A stretch of DNA of 6,021 nucleotides from positions 1 through 6,021 of the forward strand of contig VGSD01000189.1 of the NCBI GenBank assembly GCA_016875155.1. Reading direction: 5' to 3'. The position numbers and the translations under genes were made by a program. Positions 1 to 6,001 of the stretch are shown here, in pieces. The notes under the pieces are model-generated. The model searched no databases, was not told the origin of the DNA, and saw only the letters and a list, made by a program, of their open reading frames with translations. This stretch comes from Deltaproteobacteria bacterium. GTDB taxonomy: Bacteria > Desulfobacterota > BSN033 > UBA1163. Within the stretch, counting starts at the first letter, position 1, and each line of letters opens with the position of its first letter.

Positions 1-6
1 GATGGT

Positions 7-1035
7 TTAATAGTTCCCTACCCCCACCTTCTCCCGGAGAAGGCGATAATCTTCTTCCGATGATGCAAAAATCCCTGTATTTCCGATTCTCACATTGATC
101 AAACCTACGGCTTTGACTTCGTTATAGGCGGCTACCATCTCTGAAGCCTTTGGACTTCTGTATCGCTTCATCTGATGCTCCGGGAAGAAAGCAAGAATCG
201 TAAAGGGGATCTCCGGATCAATATCAAAGAGCAGCTTGGCGATCTTCTTTAGTTGCGCTGTCTCTACCAGGTTGGGGATATAGAGGGAGAGGACCTCCAG
301 AATGAAACCTCTCTTAACGATCTCTTCAGGAAGTTTCAGGATGTGCCGGTTGAAACAGCCTGTCAACCATTTGTGATCTGTTCCATCATAGGCTTTGATA
401 TCGAGCCAGAAGGAGTCCACCCCTGCCTCTTTTAGGCCATCAAGATTTTGAGGAGTAAGCCCATAACCATTGGTCTCAATCAATACCCAGAGGCGGGTCT
501 CCGATTTGATCAGACGCGCACATTCCACATAAAATTCCGGACAACAGGTAAGGTCTCCTCCTGTAAAGGCGACGATATCCCTTGCAGGTCCCCACCCCTG
601 GGGACTCAATACGATATCTTTTTTCTGGATCCTCTTGGGGCAAACAGGAGACCGTTTCCCATACATGACACAGGCGCCGCAACAACGACACGATTCATGG
701 GCATGAAAGGCTGTGGCCCTTTCCCTGGGTTCCCTGATCGTCACCCCCTTTTCGTACTCCTTGCAGGCTTTCAATACATCTGCAGGTGACCACCATTCCC
801 CTTTTGCTTTTTTGGCGAACGCCCATGAATGGCATTTCCGGCAGGAAAAGTTGCATCCTGATTGGTAGATGGAGAGATAGTTTTCGGGACGAGAAAGGTG
901 GGCAGCAGAGATTAACCGGAGCAATCCCCTGTCCGACTCTTTGAGGGTTGCCTCACACGCCAAGGCTTTTCCACCCTCCACTTCGACAAAACAACTTCCT
1001 TGTGCATATCCTTGCTTGATCAAATTACATCGCAT
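7..1035 (-). CDS. Radical SAM protein, PflA-like, with cysteine-rich insertion
   Basis: Predicted cytoplasmic radical SAM enzyme of 342 residues; its substrate is unknown. The cluster motif CNFSCRKC (Cys61, Cys65, Cys68; CX3CX2C) should hold the [4Fe-4S] cluster that cleaves S-adenosylmethionine. TGGD (158-161) replaces the usual GGE motif, and ETNG (187-190) and WLDIKAYD (210-217) fit the TIM-barrel strands of the pyruvate formate-lyase activase / AmmeMemoRadiSam group. Between the first motif and TGGD lies an insertion with Cys116, Cys118, Cys119, Cys122 and Cys132, and Cys164/Cys165 follow TGGD directly. This pattern could bind an auxiliary iron-sulfur cluster or zinc. The ATG at 1035 is the only good start; no strong Shine-Dalgarno precedes it. 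The gene is divergent from the sirtuin gene, and no glycyl radical enzyme partner is visible. The fold assignment is firm; the function is not. Confidence 0.88.
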   Translation of the reverse strand: MRCNLIKQGYAQGSCFVEVEGGKALACEATLKESDRGLLRLISAAHLSRPENYLSIYQSGCNFSCRKCHSWAFAKKAKGEWWSPADVLKACKEYEKGVTIREPRERATAFHAHESCRCCGACVMYGKRSPVCPKRIQKKDIVLSPQGWGPARDIVAFTGGDLTCCPEFYVECARLIKSETRLWVLIETNGYGLTPQNLDGLKEAGVDSFWLDIKAYDGTDHKWLTGCFNRHILKLPEEIVKRGFILEVLSLYIPNLVETAQLKKIAKLLFDIDPEIPFTILAFFPEHQMKRYRSPKASEMVAAYNEVKAVGLINVRIGNTGIFASSEEDYRLLREKVGVGNY

Positions 1036-1100
1036 ATCAAAAGTTTATCACATGGTCTCTTTGCCTTGCAAGTTAGGAGAAGGGTGTGATATAGAAAAAA

Positions 1101-1218
1101 TAAATCCCAATCACCAAATTCCAAATCCCAAATAAATTCCAATAATCAATGACCAAAATATTTGGGTATTGGAAATTGAGTTATTGGTTATTATTTGGTT
1201 ATTGGTGCTTGGGATTTA
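1101..1218. repeat. 118-bp AT-rich palindromic repeat in divergent intergenic region
   Basis: The outer arms 1101-1117 and 1202-1218 are inverted copies matching at 16 of 17 positions (TAAATCCCAA...CACCAA against TTGGTG...TTGGGATTTA). The centre, 1153-1166, pairs on the same axis (1159.5), and the sequence between is an imperfect inverted repeat rich in CCAAAT, CCAATAA and ATTCC words. It fills most of the 216-bp gap between the radical SAM and sirtuin genes and holds no ORF. The motifs CCAAAT and CAATGACCAAA recur at 5911-6021, which suggests one dispersed family. It is probably a non-coding repeat or a small non-autonomous element; any regulatory role is speculative. Confidence 0.75.
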
Positions 1219-1251
1219 GTGATTCAATAGAGGTCACCAGAGGTATGCCCT

Positions 1252-2019
1252 ATGATGAAACAGATTGAAGAAGTGGCCCGATTGATTCTCTCATCCAAGA
1301 GGCTTGTGGTTTTTGGAGGGGCGGGTTTAAGTACGGAATCCGGGATCCCTGATTTCCGAAGTCCTGGCGGAGTCTGGGATAAATATGATCCTGAAGATTT
1401 TTACTACCAGAATTTTATTGCCAGCGAAGCCTCCCGGAAGAAGTACTGGGAGATGGCTACCGAAATGTACGGACCGATAAAAAAGGCTCAACCGAATCCA
1501 GCCCACCTTGCCATAGCCGAACTGGAGAAACTGGGTAGGCTCGACTGTGTCATCACACAGAATATTGACGGCCTCCATCATAAAGCAGGCAATTCAGAAG
1601 AGAGGATTATTGAACTTCACGGGACAGCCACGTATGTCGCCTGTTTAAACTGTAAAAAAAGATATGATCGCGATGAGGTCCAGGAACGGCTGAGAAAAGA
1701 GATGAAAGTTCCTTATTGTGACGATTGCGGCGGCCCCCTTAAACCTGCCACCATCTCATTTGGCCAATCCATGCCCGAGAGAGAAACAGAGGAGGCGTAT
1801 CATCGTTCTTCCATCTGTGATCTGTTCATTGTCATTGGATCCTCGCTTGTCGTTCAACCTGCCGCTTCCATGCCACTGGTGGCAAAAAGAAATGGAGCGA
1901 AACTGGTGATCATTAACCGCGATCCCACTCCCTATGACGATCTCGCTGATATGGTCATCCACGCTCAAGCTGGCCTGACCATGGCCAATATACTAAAATG
2001 TGTCAAGCAGGGTTTATAA
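1252..2019 (+). CDS. cobB: Sir2-family NAD-dependent protein deacetylase
   Basis: Cytoplasmic sirtuin of 255 residues, a typical full length. It removes acyl groups from protein lysines while cleaving NAD+ to nicotinamide and O-acetyl-ADP-ribose. All hallmarks are present: the NAD-binding loop GAGLSTESGIPDFR (23-36), TQNIDGLH (102-109) with Asn104 and Asp106, catalytic His123 in ELHGT, a zinc site of Cys131/Cys134 and Cys156/Cys159, and GSSLVVQPA (196-204). The segment before PNPAH lacks the Tyr-x-x-Arg pair of class III desuccinylases such as E. coli CobB and SIRT5. It aligns better in pattern with the Thermotoga-type (class U) deacetylase. Two tandem ATGs stand at 1252 and 1255; AGAGGT at 1239-1244 lies 7 nt from the first, which I chose. 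The gene probably has its own transcript. The symbol is generic for bacterial sirtuins. Confidence 0.95.
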   Translation: MMKQIEEVARLILSSKRLVVFGGAGLSTESGIPDFRSPGGVWDKYDPEDFYYQNFIASEASRKKYWEMATEMYGPIKKAQPNPAHLAIAELEKLGRLDCVITQNIDGLHHKAGNSEERIIELHGTATYVACLNCKKRYDRDEVQERLRKEMKVPYCDDCGGPLKPATISFGQSMPERETEEAYHRSSICDLFIVIGSSLVVQPAASMPLVAKRNGAKLVIINRDPTPYDDLADMVIHAQAGLTMANILKCVKQGL

Positions 2020-2146
2020 AAGAAGGATAAGGGCTGAGATGGTTAGCTTTTAGCCACGGACAAGGCAAATATTGTACTTTTTTGGCCAGAATTCCGACAC
2101 TGATTAAAAAATTTTTTTAATTTCAAAGGGTTAGAAATTGCTGAAA

Positions 2147-2163
2147 TTGGTATTGTTTTTGCT
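2147..2163 (+). promoter_or_regulatory. Candidate sigma-54 (-24/-12) promoter
   Basis: TTGG at 2147-2150 and TTGCT at 2159-2163 give the GG-N10-GC spacing of a sigma-54 promoter, with a start site expected near 2174 and the ATG at 2199. The middle of the -24 box matches only partly (TGGTAT against TGGCAC). A competing sigma-70 reading uses TTGGTA (2147-2152) and AAGAAT (2170-2175) with 17-bp spacing, each 4 of 6. Just upstream, 2104-2120 is an A/T-only palindrome (TTAAAAAATTTTTTTAA) that could bend DNA or act as a UP-like element. The 2020-2198 gap holds no other gene. Confidence 0.35.
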
Positions 2164-2198
2164 GTTATTAAGAATTGAAAATTTTTAAATCTAATAGA

Positions 2199-2693
2199 AT
2201 GAAAAGACATTTGGCTCTTATTCGAAAGATTTTCATTATACTGATCATCACCTTCTTTTCTGTTTATGGGTGTGCAGGGCTCAAAACTGAGGAGAAACCT
2301 GAGCAGAAGCCTACTCCTCCAATCGAAGAAAAAATTGAACAGCCCAAAAAAGAAGAGATATCATCTCCTCAACCTTCTCCCCCCCCTGCTCCGACAACTA
2401 CTTCGAAATCCCCTCCTGTGATTCCACCAACCAAGCCATTACCGTCTCAAACAGTTCCCCTTCGGACAACTAAAATTGTATGGGATTCAGTCAATCTTCG
2501 GGAGGGGCCGGGACTTAATTTTAAAGTGATCGGAAATGTTAAAAAGGGAACTCCACTTTCGATTCTCGAAGACAAGGGAAGTTGGATCAAGGTTCGAATG
2601 GAAGATGGAACTGAGGCATGGGTAAGCAAAGCCGCTACGTCAGAGGCTCCCAAACCTCCCCCTGCAGGAACCTCAAAACCCAAACCGATGTAA
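2199..2693 (+). CDS. Lipoprotein with proline-rich linker and SH3b domain
   Basis: Small predicted lipoprotein of 164 residues counted from the ATG at 2199. An in-frame TTG at 2175 would add eight residues ahead of the signal peptide; the ATG gives the more compact signal sequence. MKRHLALIRK is a basic n-region, followed by a hydrophobic stretch (IFIILIITFF) and a lipobox-like VYGC with Cys25 as the lipidation site. The -3 Val and -2 Tyr are non-standard but tolerable. Residues about 26-90 are rich in Pro, Lys, Glu and Ser, a flexible linker. Residues about 92-143 form a bacterial SH3 domain (SH3b), with VNLREGP and the closing GWxKV-like GSWIKV and AWVS motifs. SH3b domains often bind peptidoglycan or peptides. 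The tail is again Pro/Lys rich. It is probably cotranscribed with the zinc-ribbon gene 71 bp downstream. The specific role is unknown. Confidence 0.85.
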   Translation: MKRHLALIRKIFIILIITFFSVYGCAGLKTEEKPEQKPTPPIEEKIEQPKKEEISSPQPSPPPAPTTTSKSPPVIPPTKPLPSQTVPLRTTKIVWDSVNLREGPGLNFKVIGNVKKGTPLSILEDKGSWIKVRMEDGTEAWVSKAATSEAPKPPPAGTSKPKPM

Positions 2694-2746
2694 ACCCCGT
2701 TAGAAGAGCTTGGCACGGGGCAAACAGCGGGACTTTCTAACGGGGT
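2694..2746. repeat. Perfect 12-bp inverted repeat (hairpin) between two co-directional genes
   Basis: ACCCCGTTAGAA (2694-2705) pairs perfectly with TTCTAACGGGGT (2735-2746) across a 29-nt loop, directly after the lipoprotein stop codon. Neither side is followed by a convincing T-run (TAAAAAC on the plus strand), so it is not a classic intrinsic terminator. It could be a dispersed hairpin repeat, an mRNA-stabilising 3' structure or a partial attenuator separating expression of the two genes. Confidence 0.75.
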
Positions 2747-2764
2747 AAAAACTAGGGAACCACG

Positions 2765-3907
2765 ATGCTCTTTTGCAAGAAATGTCAGATTGAATATGAT
2801 GGGGAGATGAGGTTCTGCCCTAAATGTGGAAGTTTCTTGATTAGAAAAGAAGGTGCCCTGCCAGATTCAGAAGATGCAGAAAAAACCGCCGAGGCAAAAC
2901 CCAAAGAAAAATATATCTGCCCAGATTGTAAAATCATCTATGAAAAAACCAAGTCCTGTATCCGTTGTGGTGCGGGGGTCATTCCTCTGTCTTCTTTTCA
3001 GCCCAAAGAGAGAGACAAGACCGTTGAGGAATCTGAGGCCGAGAAAGACTCATCTCAGGTTTTAACCACCCAGGAATGGCTGGAATCATCCCCGGAGCCT
3101 CTGATCTGTCCTGCTTGTAAGAAAGAGCACCTTGGAGGTAAGTCTTGCATCCGGTGCGGAACCGCACTGGTTCCACCGGGTCCACCTCCGAAGGAAGAAA
3201 AGACGAAAAAACCCAGCCCCCCTGTGACCAAGACATCCAAACCAAAGCCCGTTCCCACTCCAGAATTGGAGGCTGATCTTTCTGAGGAAGATACACCCGA
3301 CCTAGAAACTCACAAAATGTCTGTTCAGGAGCAGATCAAGAAGGGAAGATTTGTTAGAAAGATAAAGAAGGATTACCCGAGAATGGTTTTAAACTGGAGC
3401 GGCATTGCTATTATTCTCGTTGCAATAGGATATTTTTTCTGGTCCACCTATTCCCACATCGTGATTAAAAGTCCTGCTTTAACCATCCCCCCTCCTTCAA
3501 AGGAGAAACCATCCTCTCCGGTGTCTACCTTTCTGCCTATCCCTCCTTCCGGTGGTTCTGCCACAGAGGCAGAAGAGGTGGAGAAAATAAGAAACCTCCT
3601 TGAAAACATCCGGAAAGCAAATCTGGCAAAGGATATTGATCTCTTCATATCATCCTATTCAAGGGACTTTAAGGATCGGGAGGGGAAAAAGAAGGCAACG
3701 GTTGAATCCTGGGAAAATTTCAATTTTCTCGATCTCACCTTTGATCTTGGAAACCCCTCGGTATCCGGAAATATTGCCAGATCACGGGTCATATGGTTAC
3801 TTAGGTTTTCTCCAAAAGGCGGCGGTCAGCCTCAGGAAAGTAAAACCATTCTCGATGTGGTTTTTAAGAAAGACGATGGGGACTGGAAGATTGGAGAGAT
3901 TAAATAG
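2765..3907 (+). CDS. Membrane protein with three zinc ribbons and NTF2-like C-terminal domain
   Basis: Uncharacterised 380-residue protein. Three CXXC...CXXC zinc ribbons lie in the N-terminal part: Cys4/Cys7/Cys18/Cys21, Cys52/Cys55/Cys65/Cys68 and Cys115/Cys118/Cys128/Cys131. The second and third share KSCIRCG and a following hydrophobic-Pro motif, so they look like an internal duplication. A long charged, Pro/Lys-rich linker (about 137-205) leads to one transmembrane helix (about 210-228). The basic residues before that helix put the zinc ribbons in the cytoplasm. A second Pro/Ser linker leads to residues about 268-380, which resemble an NTF2/SnoaL-like fold (a leading helix with NLLENIRKANLAKD, a strand-rich end, closing DGDWKIGEIK) outside the membrane. 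The ATG at 2765 has AGGGAA at 2754-2759. It could relay or scaffold across the membrane, but no function is known. The domain boundaries are my estimates. Confidence 0.85.
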   Translation: MLFCKKCQIEYDGEMRFCPKCGSFLIRKEGALPDSEDAEKTAEAKPKEKYICPDCKIIYEKTKSCIRCGAGVIPLSSFQPKERDKTVEESEAEKDSSQVLTTQEWLESSPEPLICPACKKEHLGGKSCIRCGTALVPPGPPPKEEKTKKPSPPVTKTSKPKPVPTPELEADLSEEDTPDLETHKMSVQEQIKKGRFVRKIKKDYPRMVLNWSGIAIILVAIGYFFWSTYSHIVIKSPALTIPPPSKEKPSSPVSTFLPIPPSGGSATEAEEVEKIRNLLENIRKANLAKDIDLFISSYSRDFKDREGKKKATVESWENFNFLDLTFDLGNPSVSGNIARSRVIWLLRFSPKGGGQPQESKTILDVVFKKDDGDWKIGEIK

Positions 3908-3913
3908 GGTTCA

Positions 3914-4930
3914 TCACCTTCTTTGATCCTCTGCAAATCCCTCTGATTGGATCTGTCCTGAGTCGTCAAACTCCACGAAGTAGACAAAAGGGAGGCGAAT
4001 CCCAGGAAGGTAAAATCTCACATCCATAAATTCTACCCGATGTCTTCCATCTCTTGAATTAACCGACTTCACAACGGGAAATCGGGCAAACCAGTAATAG
4101 AACTTAATTCCTTCTGTCGCGAGGGCTTTCTCTACCCATATAGAGTTTTGTATTTTTTCCATGGCCTGAAAAGAAATGCTTTTAGATGGATCATGGAGGT
4201 TGCTCAATCTGTTGAAAAAGGATTTTTTGTGAGCGGCAGATTCGGGAAATTCCTTCCTACGCAGATCTACAAATCCCTGAAAGACCTTATCTTCTGTCTC
4301 GACGTAAAGGGCCCAGCGGAATGGAGAAACCGGTTGGGGCAGAGCCGCCATCTGAATGACCCTTCCCTTCAATCCTTTTGAAAATTCCCTGACCTCTCCA
4401 AGCGCCTGCCCATGTTGAAACCAGCAGAAAAGGATATAGGCGGCCAGTCCAGCGAGTGATCCCCTACAGACCCATTGTGCTCCTCGCTTTAAAAAAAGAC
4501 TCGCCAGCCATGGAAGAATGACCATTCCCGAAAAAATCAGGTCAATGATGAAGACGAGATCCCAGGCAAACCGGTCATCGAAGAAAGGAGAAAAGATCAT
4601 CGTCCCATAAGAGGTGAGCAGGTCGAGAAGGACATGGCTTATCAGAACAGAGAGGCAGGTTTTATAAAAACTCCAGAAATGGGGAAGCCTCGATACCTTA
4701 ACAAAGACCCAGCTGAAAAAGAGTCCATAAAAAGGGATGAGCAGGATGGAATGAGTGAAGTCCCGGTGATACTCAAGGTAGAACTGGCGGTTCAAAAGAC
4801 CAAGGACAAAATCAGCATCTGGAAAGGCTGCCGTCACCAATCCTGCCAGCGTTCCCCATTTCCCTATTTTCTCATCATCGATGGCCCGGGCAATAACCGC
4901 GCCGGTCACCACATGAGTAAATGTGTCCAC
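3914..4930 (-). CDS. YbcI/DUF457-type membrane-bound metal-dependent hydrolase
   Basis: Polytopic inner-membrane protein of 338 residues resembling the PF04307 family (YdjM/YbcI, LexA-regulated in E. coli). The family's metal-binding pattern is visible: MDTFTH at the start (His6), FPDAD (37-41), HRDFTHS (55-61), SHVLLDLLTSYGT (98-110) and WDLVFIIDL (123-131). About four to five hydrophobic segments occupy roughly 28-172. Residues about 175-338 are a soluble extension with aromatic strands (FYYWFARFPVV, FVYFVEFD), as seen in longer members. The start is GTG at 4928-4930; an in-frame TGA lies 24 bases upstream and no other start codon fits, while MDTFTH matches family N-termini. The Shine-Dalgarno is weak (AGGTTA, distant). 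It converges with the zinc-ribbon gene with only 6 bp between stop codons, so any termination signals must overlap coding sequence. The biochemical substrate is not established for the family. Confidence 0.88.
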   Translation of the reverse strand: MDTFTHVVTGAVIARAIDDEKIGKWGTLAGLVTAAFPDADFVLGLLNRQFYLEYHRDFTHSILLIPFYGLFFSWVFVKVSRLPHFWSFYKTCLSVLISHVLLDLLTSYGTMIFSPFFDDRFAWDLVFIIDLIFSGMVILPWLASLFLKRGAQWVCRGSLAGLAAYILFCWFQHGQALGEVREFSKGLKGRVIQMAALPQPVSPFRWALYVETEDKVFQGFVDLRRKEFPESAAHKKSFFNRLSNLHDPSKSISFQAMEKIQNSIWVEKALATEGIKFYYWFARFPVVKSVNSRDGRHRVEFMDVRFYLPGIRLPFVYFVEFDDSGQIQSEGFAEDQRR

Positions 4931-5003
4931 AAAAGAATGGTAACCTGTATTTCACCTTCAAGGCAAATAGATAAATTGGGGGGAGGGAAATGAACTACTT
5001 CTA

Positions 5004-5033
5004 TTTATACCTAAAATGAGCGATTCTTTTGAA
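5004..5033 (-). promoter_or_regulatory. Candidate sigma-70 promoter for the DUF457 gene
   Basis: On the minus strand, TATAAA (plus 5004-5009; 5 of 6 to the -10 consensus) follows TTCAAA (plus 5028-5033; 4 of 6 to the -35) with an 18-bp spacer. Transcription would start near 4997, giving a leader of about 65 nt before the GTG at 4930. The hexamers overlap the left terminal inverted repeat of the element at 5006-5196, so the element itself may supply the promoter. Confidence 0.3.
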
Positions 5034-5196
5034 AATCTCTTTATCAACAGGCTTCCGGTCAGGTTTAAAATCACCCAGAGGGTGATTTGTAGCGCAAGGC
5101 TTTAGCCTTGCTGGCCTGCCACAGGCAGGCATGCGAAGCAACCCTAAAGGGTTGCGCTACAATGAAATTTAAGAATATCGCTCAATTTAGGTTATA
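5006..5196. mobile_element. MITE-like composite palindromic element
   Basis: Imperfect terminal inverted repeats bound this 191-bp island: 5006-5028 and 5171-5196 (inverted) match at 22 positions with one mismatch and gaps of one and two bases. Shared words are CCTAAA and TGAGCGAT, and both ends terminate in TATA. No ORF or transposase lies inside. Inside are a 6-bp hairpin (TCACCC/GGGTGA, 5071-5085) and a structured repeat (5087-5162). The right end overlaps the stop codon of the alpha/beta hydrolase at 5192-5194. The outer arms are seen directly; calling it a non-autonomous mobile element is an inference, and the arms could instead be a transcription-related structure. Confidence 0.4.
5087..5162. 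repeat. Cloverleaf-like REP element
   Basis: TTGTAGCGCAA (5087-5097) and TTGCGCTACAA (5152-5162) form a perfect 11-bp outer stem. Inside are three 7-bp hairpins: GCAAGGC/GCCTTGC with loop TTTA (5094-5111), GCCTGCC/GGCAGGC with loop ACA (5114-5130), and GCAACCC/GGGTTGC with loop TAAA (5138-5155). The first and third overlap the outer stem, so the two foldings compete. The repeat lies 29 bp past the hydrolase stop and may stabilise or terminate that transcript. Its form is that of a dispersed extragenic palindrome. Confidence 0.8.
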
Positions 5197-5899
5197 GATA
5201 TCTCTTAAACCACTCAACGGTCAGATCAATCGCCCGCTGCCTGTGCGCTGGATCCATCAGACGGTGGTCAGCACCTCCGATGAGGTGGATCTCTTTAGGA
5301 GAGGTTAAATGGTTAAAGATCCCCATGGCCTGTTCTACCTCCACCAGTTCATCTTTCTCGCCATGGATGACCAAACAATTCGAGACCCCGGGCAAAATCG
5401 GCAATAGCCGATGTTTTGGAAGATCTTGAAAGAAAGCTTCTGGAGGCAATGGATAATCTTCTTCCTGGTCCTTTGAACCAAGATCATCCAGATGGAGAGG
5501 TGTCGCCCAGACCACTACTGCGCCGATTCCCTTATCCTTCGATGCTTGGATTAAAGAGAGAAATCCACCGAGGCTCGACCCAACCAATCCGATCCGCTTA
5601 CCGAGATCCGTACGGGACCGCACAAAATCAAGGGCCGAACTGAGGTCCATAAGCTTTTTACTGATTGTATTATCCTCTTCGCTTCCCTCACTCTCCCCGA
5701 TCCCCCTGAAGTCAAACCTCAGCATGGCTATCCCCTCTGCTGCCATTCGATTCCCGAGTCCAATATATTTTTCGCTATCTTTGCTTGAAAGCAAACCATG
5801 CGAGACAATCACGCAAGGAGGATGGTCCCGATCTGGAAAATGAAGGGCTCCCGATATTTTATAACCTTCGCTCTGAAAAGAAACTTTTTCTGTTTTCAT
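5192..5899 (-). CDS. Alpha/beta hydrolase (serine hydrolase)
   Basis: Soluble cytoplasmic alpha/beta-hydrolase fold enzyme of 235 residues, probably an esterase or acylglycerol/peptide hydrolase; its substrate is unknown. VSHGLLSSK (32-40) supplies the HG oxyanion region, and FDFRGIGES (62-70) is the usual strand-turn after it. The nucleophile elbow is GSSLG (107-111), with Ser109. Asp183 in HGEKDELV and His212 in GADHRL complete a likely triad. There is no signal peptide or large cap domain; residues 134-170 may form a small lid. The ATG at 5899 is preceded on the minus strand by AGAGGGGA (plus 5906-5913), a strong ribosome binding site 6-7 nt away. It has the same orientation as the DUF457 gene but is separated from it by the 261-bp repeat-filled gap, so they are probably not a tight operon. 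Confidence 0.92.
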   Translation of the reverse strand: MKTEKVSFQSEGYKISGALHFPDRDHPPCVIVSHGLLSSKDSEKYIGLGNRMAAEGIAMLRFDFRGIGESEGSEEDNTISKKLMDLSSALDFVRSRTDLGKRIGLVGSSLGGFLSLIQASKDKGIGAVVVWATPLHLDDLGSKDQEEDYPLPPEAFFQDLPKHRLLPILPGVSNCLVIHGEKDELVEVEQAMGIFNHLTSPKEIHLIGGADHRLMDPAHRQRAIDLTVEWFKRYL

Positions 5900-5923
5900 A
5901 TGGTATCCCCTCTATGGAAATTC

Positions 5924-6001
5924 CAATGACCAAAGCCCCCCTCACCTTTATCCTCTCCCCTGAGGGGAGAGGGAAGGGGTGAGGGGCCATTTCGGTCATT
6001 G
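5924..6001. repeat. Nested inverted repeat with GC-rich core
   Basis: The core stem runs 5938-5986 around G5962: CCTCTCCCCT (5952-5961) pairs with AGGGGAGAGG (5963-5972), and the stem continues to CCCCTCACC/GGTGAGGGG (5938-5946 with 5978-5986), broken mainly by G-T pairs and one A-A. Outside it, CAATGACC (5924-5931) and GGTCATTG (5994-6001) form a second inverted pair. TTTTGGTCATTATTTGG follows at 6005-6021 and runs off the window. The structure lies 24 bp upstream of the hydrolase start codon and leaves little promoter room. The outer words recur in the 1101-1218 repeat. Confidence 0.75.

Noticed and set aside
448..789. 113-residue plus-strand ORF inside the radical SAM gene
   Set aside because: It is antisense to a well-supported radical SAM coding sequence, and its product shows no recognisable motif.
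1036..1100. TTGCAA/TAAACT promoter for the radical SAM gene on the minus strand
   Set aside because: Both hexamers match only 4 of 6, and the predicted start would fall almost at the ATG.
1252..2019. Sirtuin as part of a Sir2-based phage-defence system
   Set aside because: It is a stand-alone canonical deacetylase with zinc site and catalytic His. No Argonaute, HerA, TIR or other defence partner adjoins it.
2979..3296. 105-residue minus-strand ORF inside the zinc-ribbon gene
   Set aside because: It is antisense to clear zinc-ribbon motifs and low in complexity, so a shadow of the real gene.
3600..3926. 108-residue plus-strand ORF overlapping the end of the zinc-ribbon gene
   Set aside because: It is a frame-shifted shadow of the NTF2-like region, which reads through coherently in the main frame; there is no sign of a frameshift.
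4634..4993. 119-residue plus-strand ORF over the start of the DUF457 gene
   Set aside because: It is antisense to conserved family motifs and has no plausible protein features.
5087..5162. Cloverleaf-like fold considered as a tRNA
   Set aside because: The three stems are simple palindromes with 3-4 base loops. There is no seven-base anticodon loop, TTC-type T-loop or CCA-type acceptor layout.
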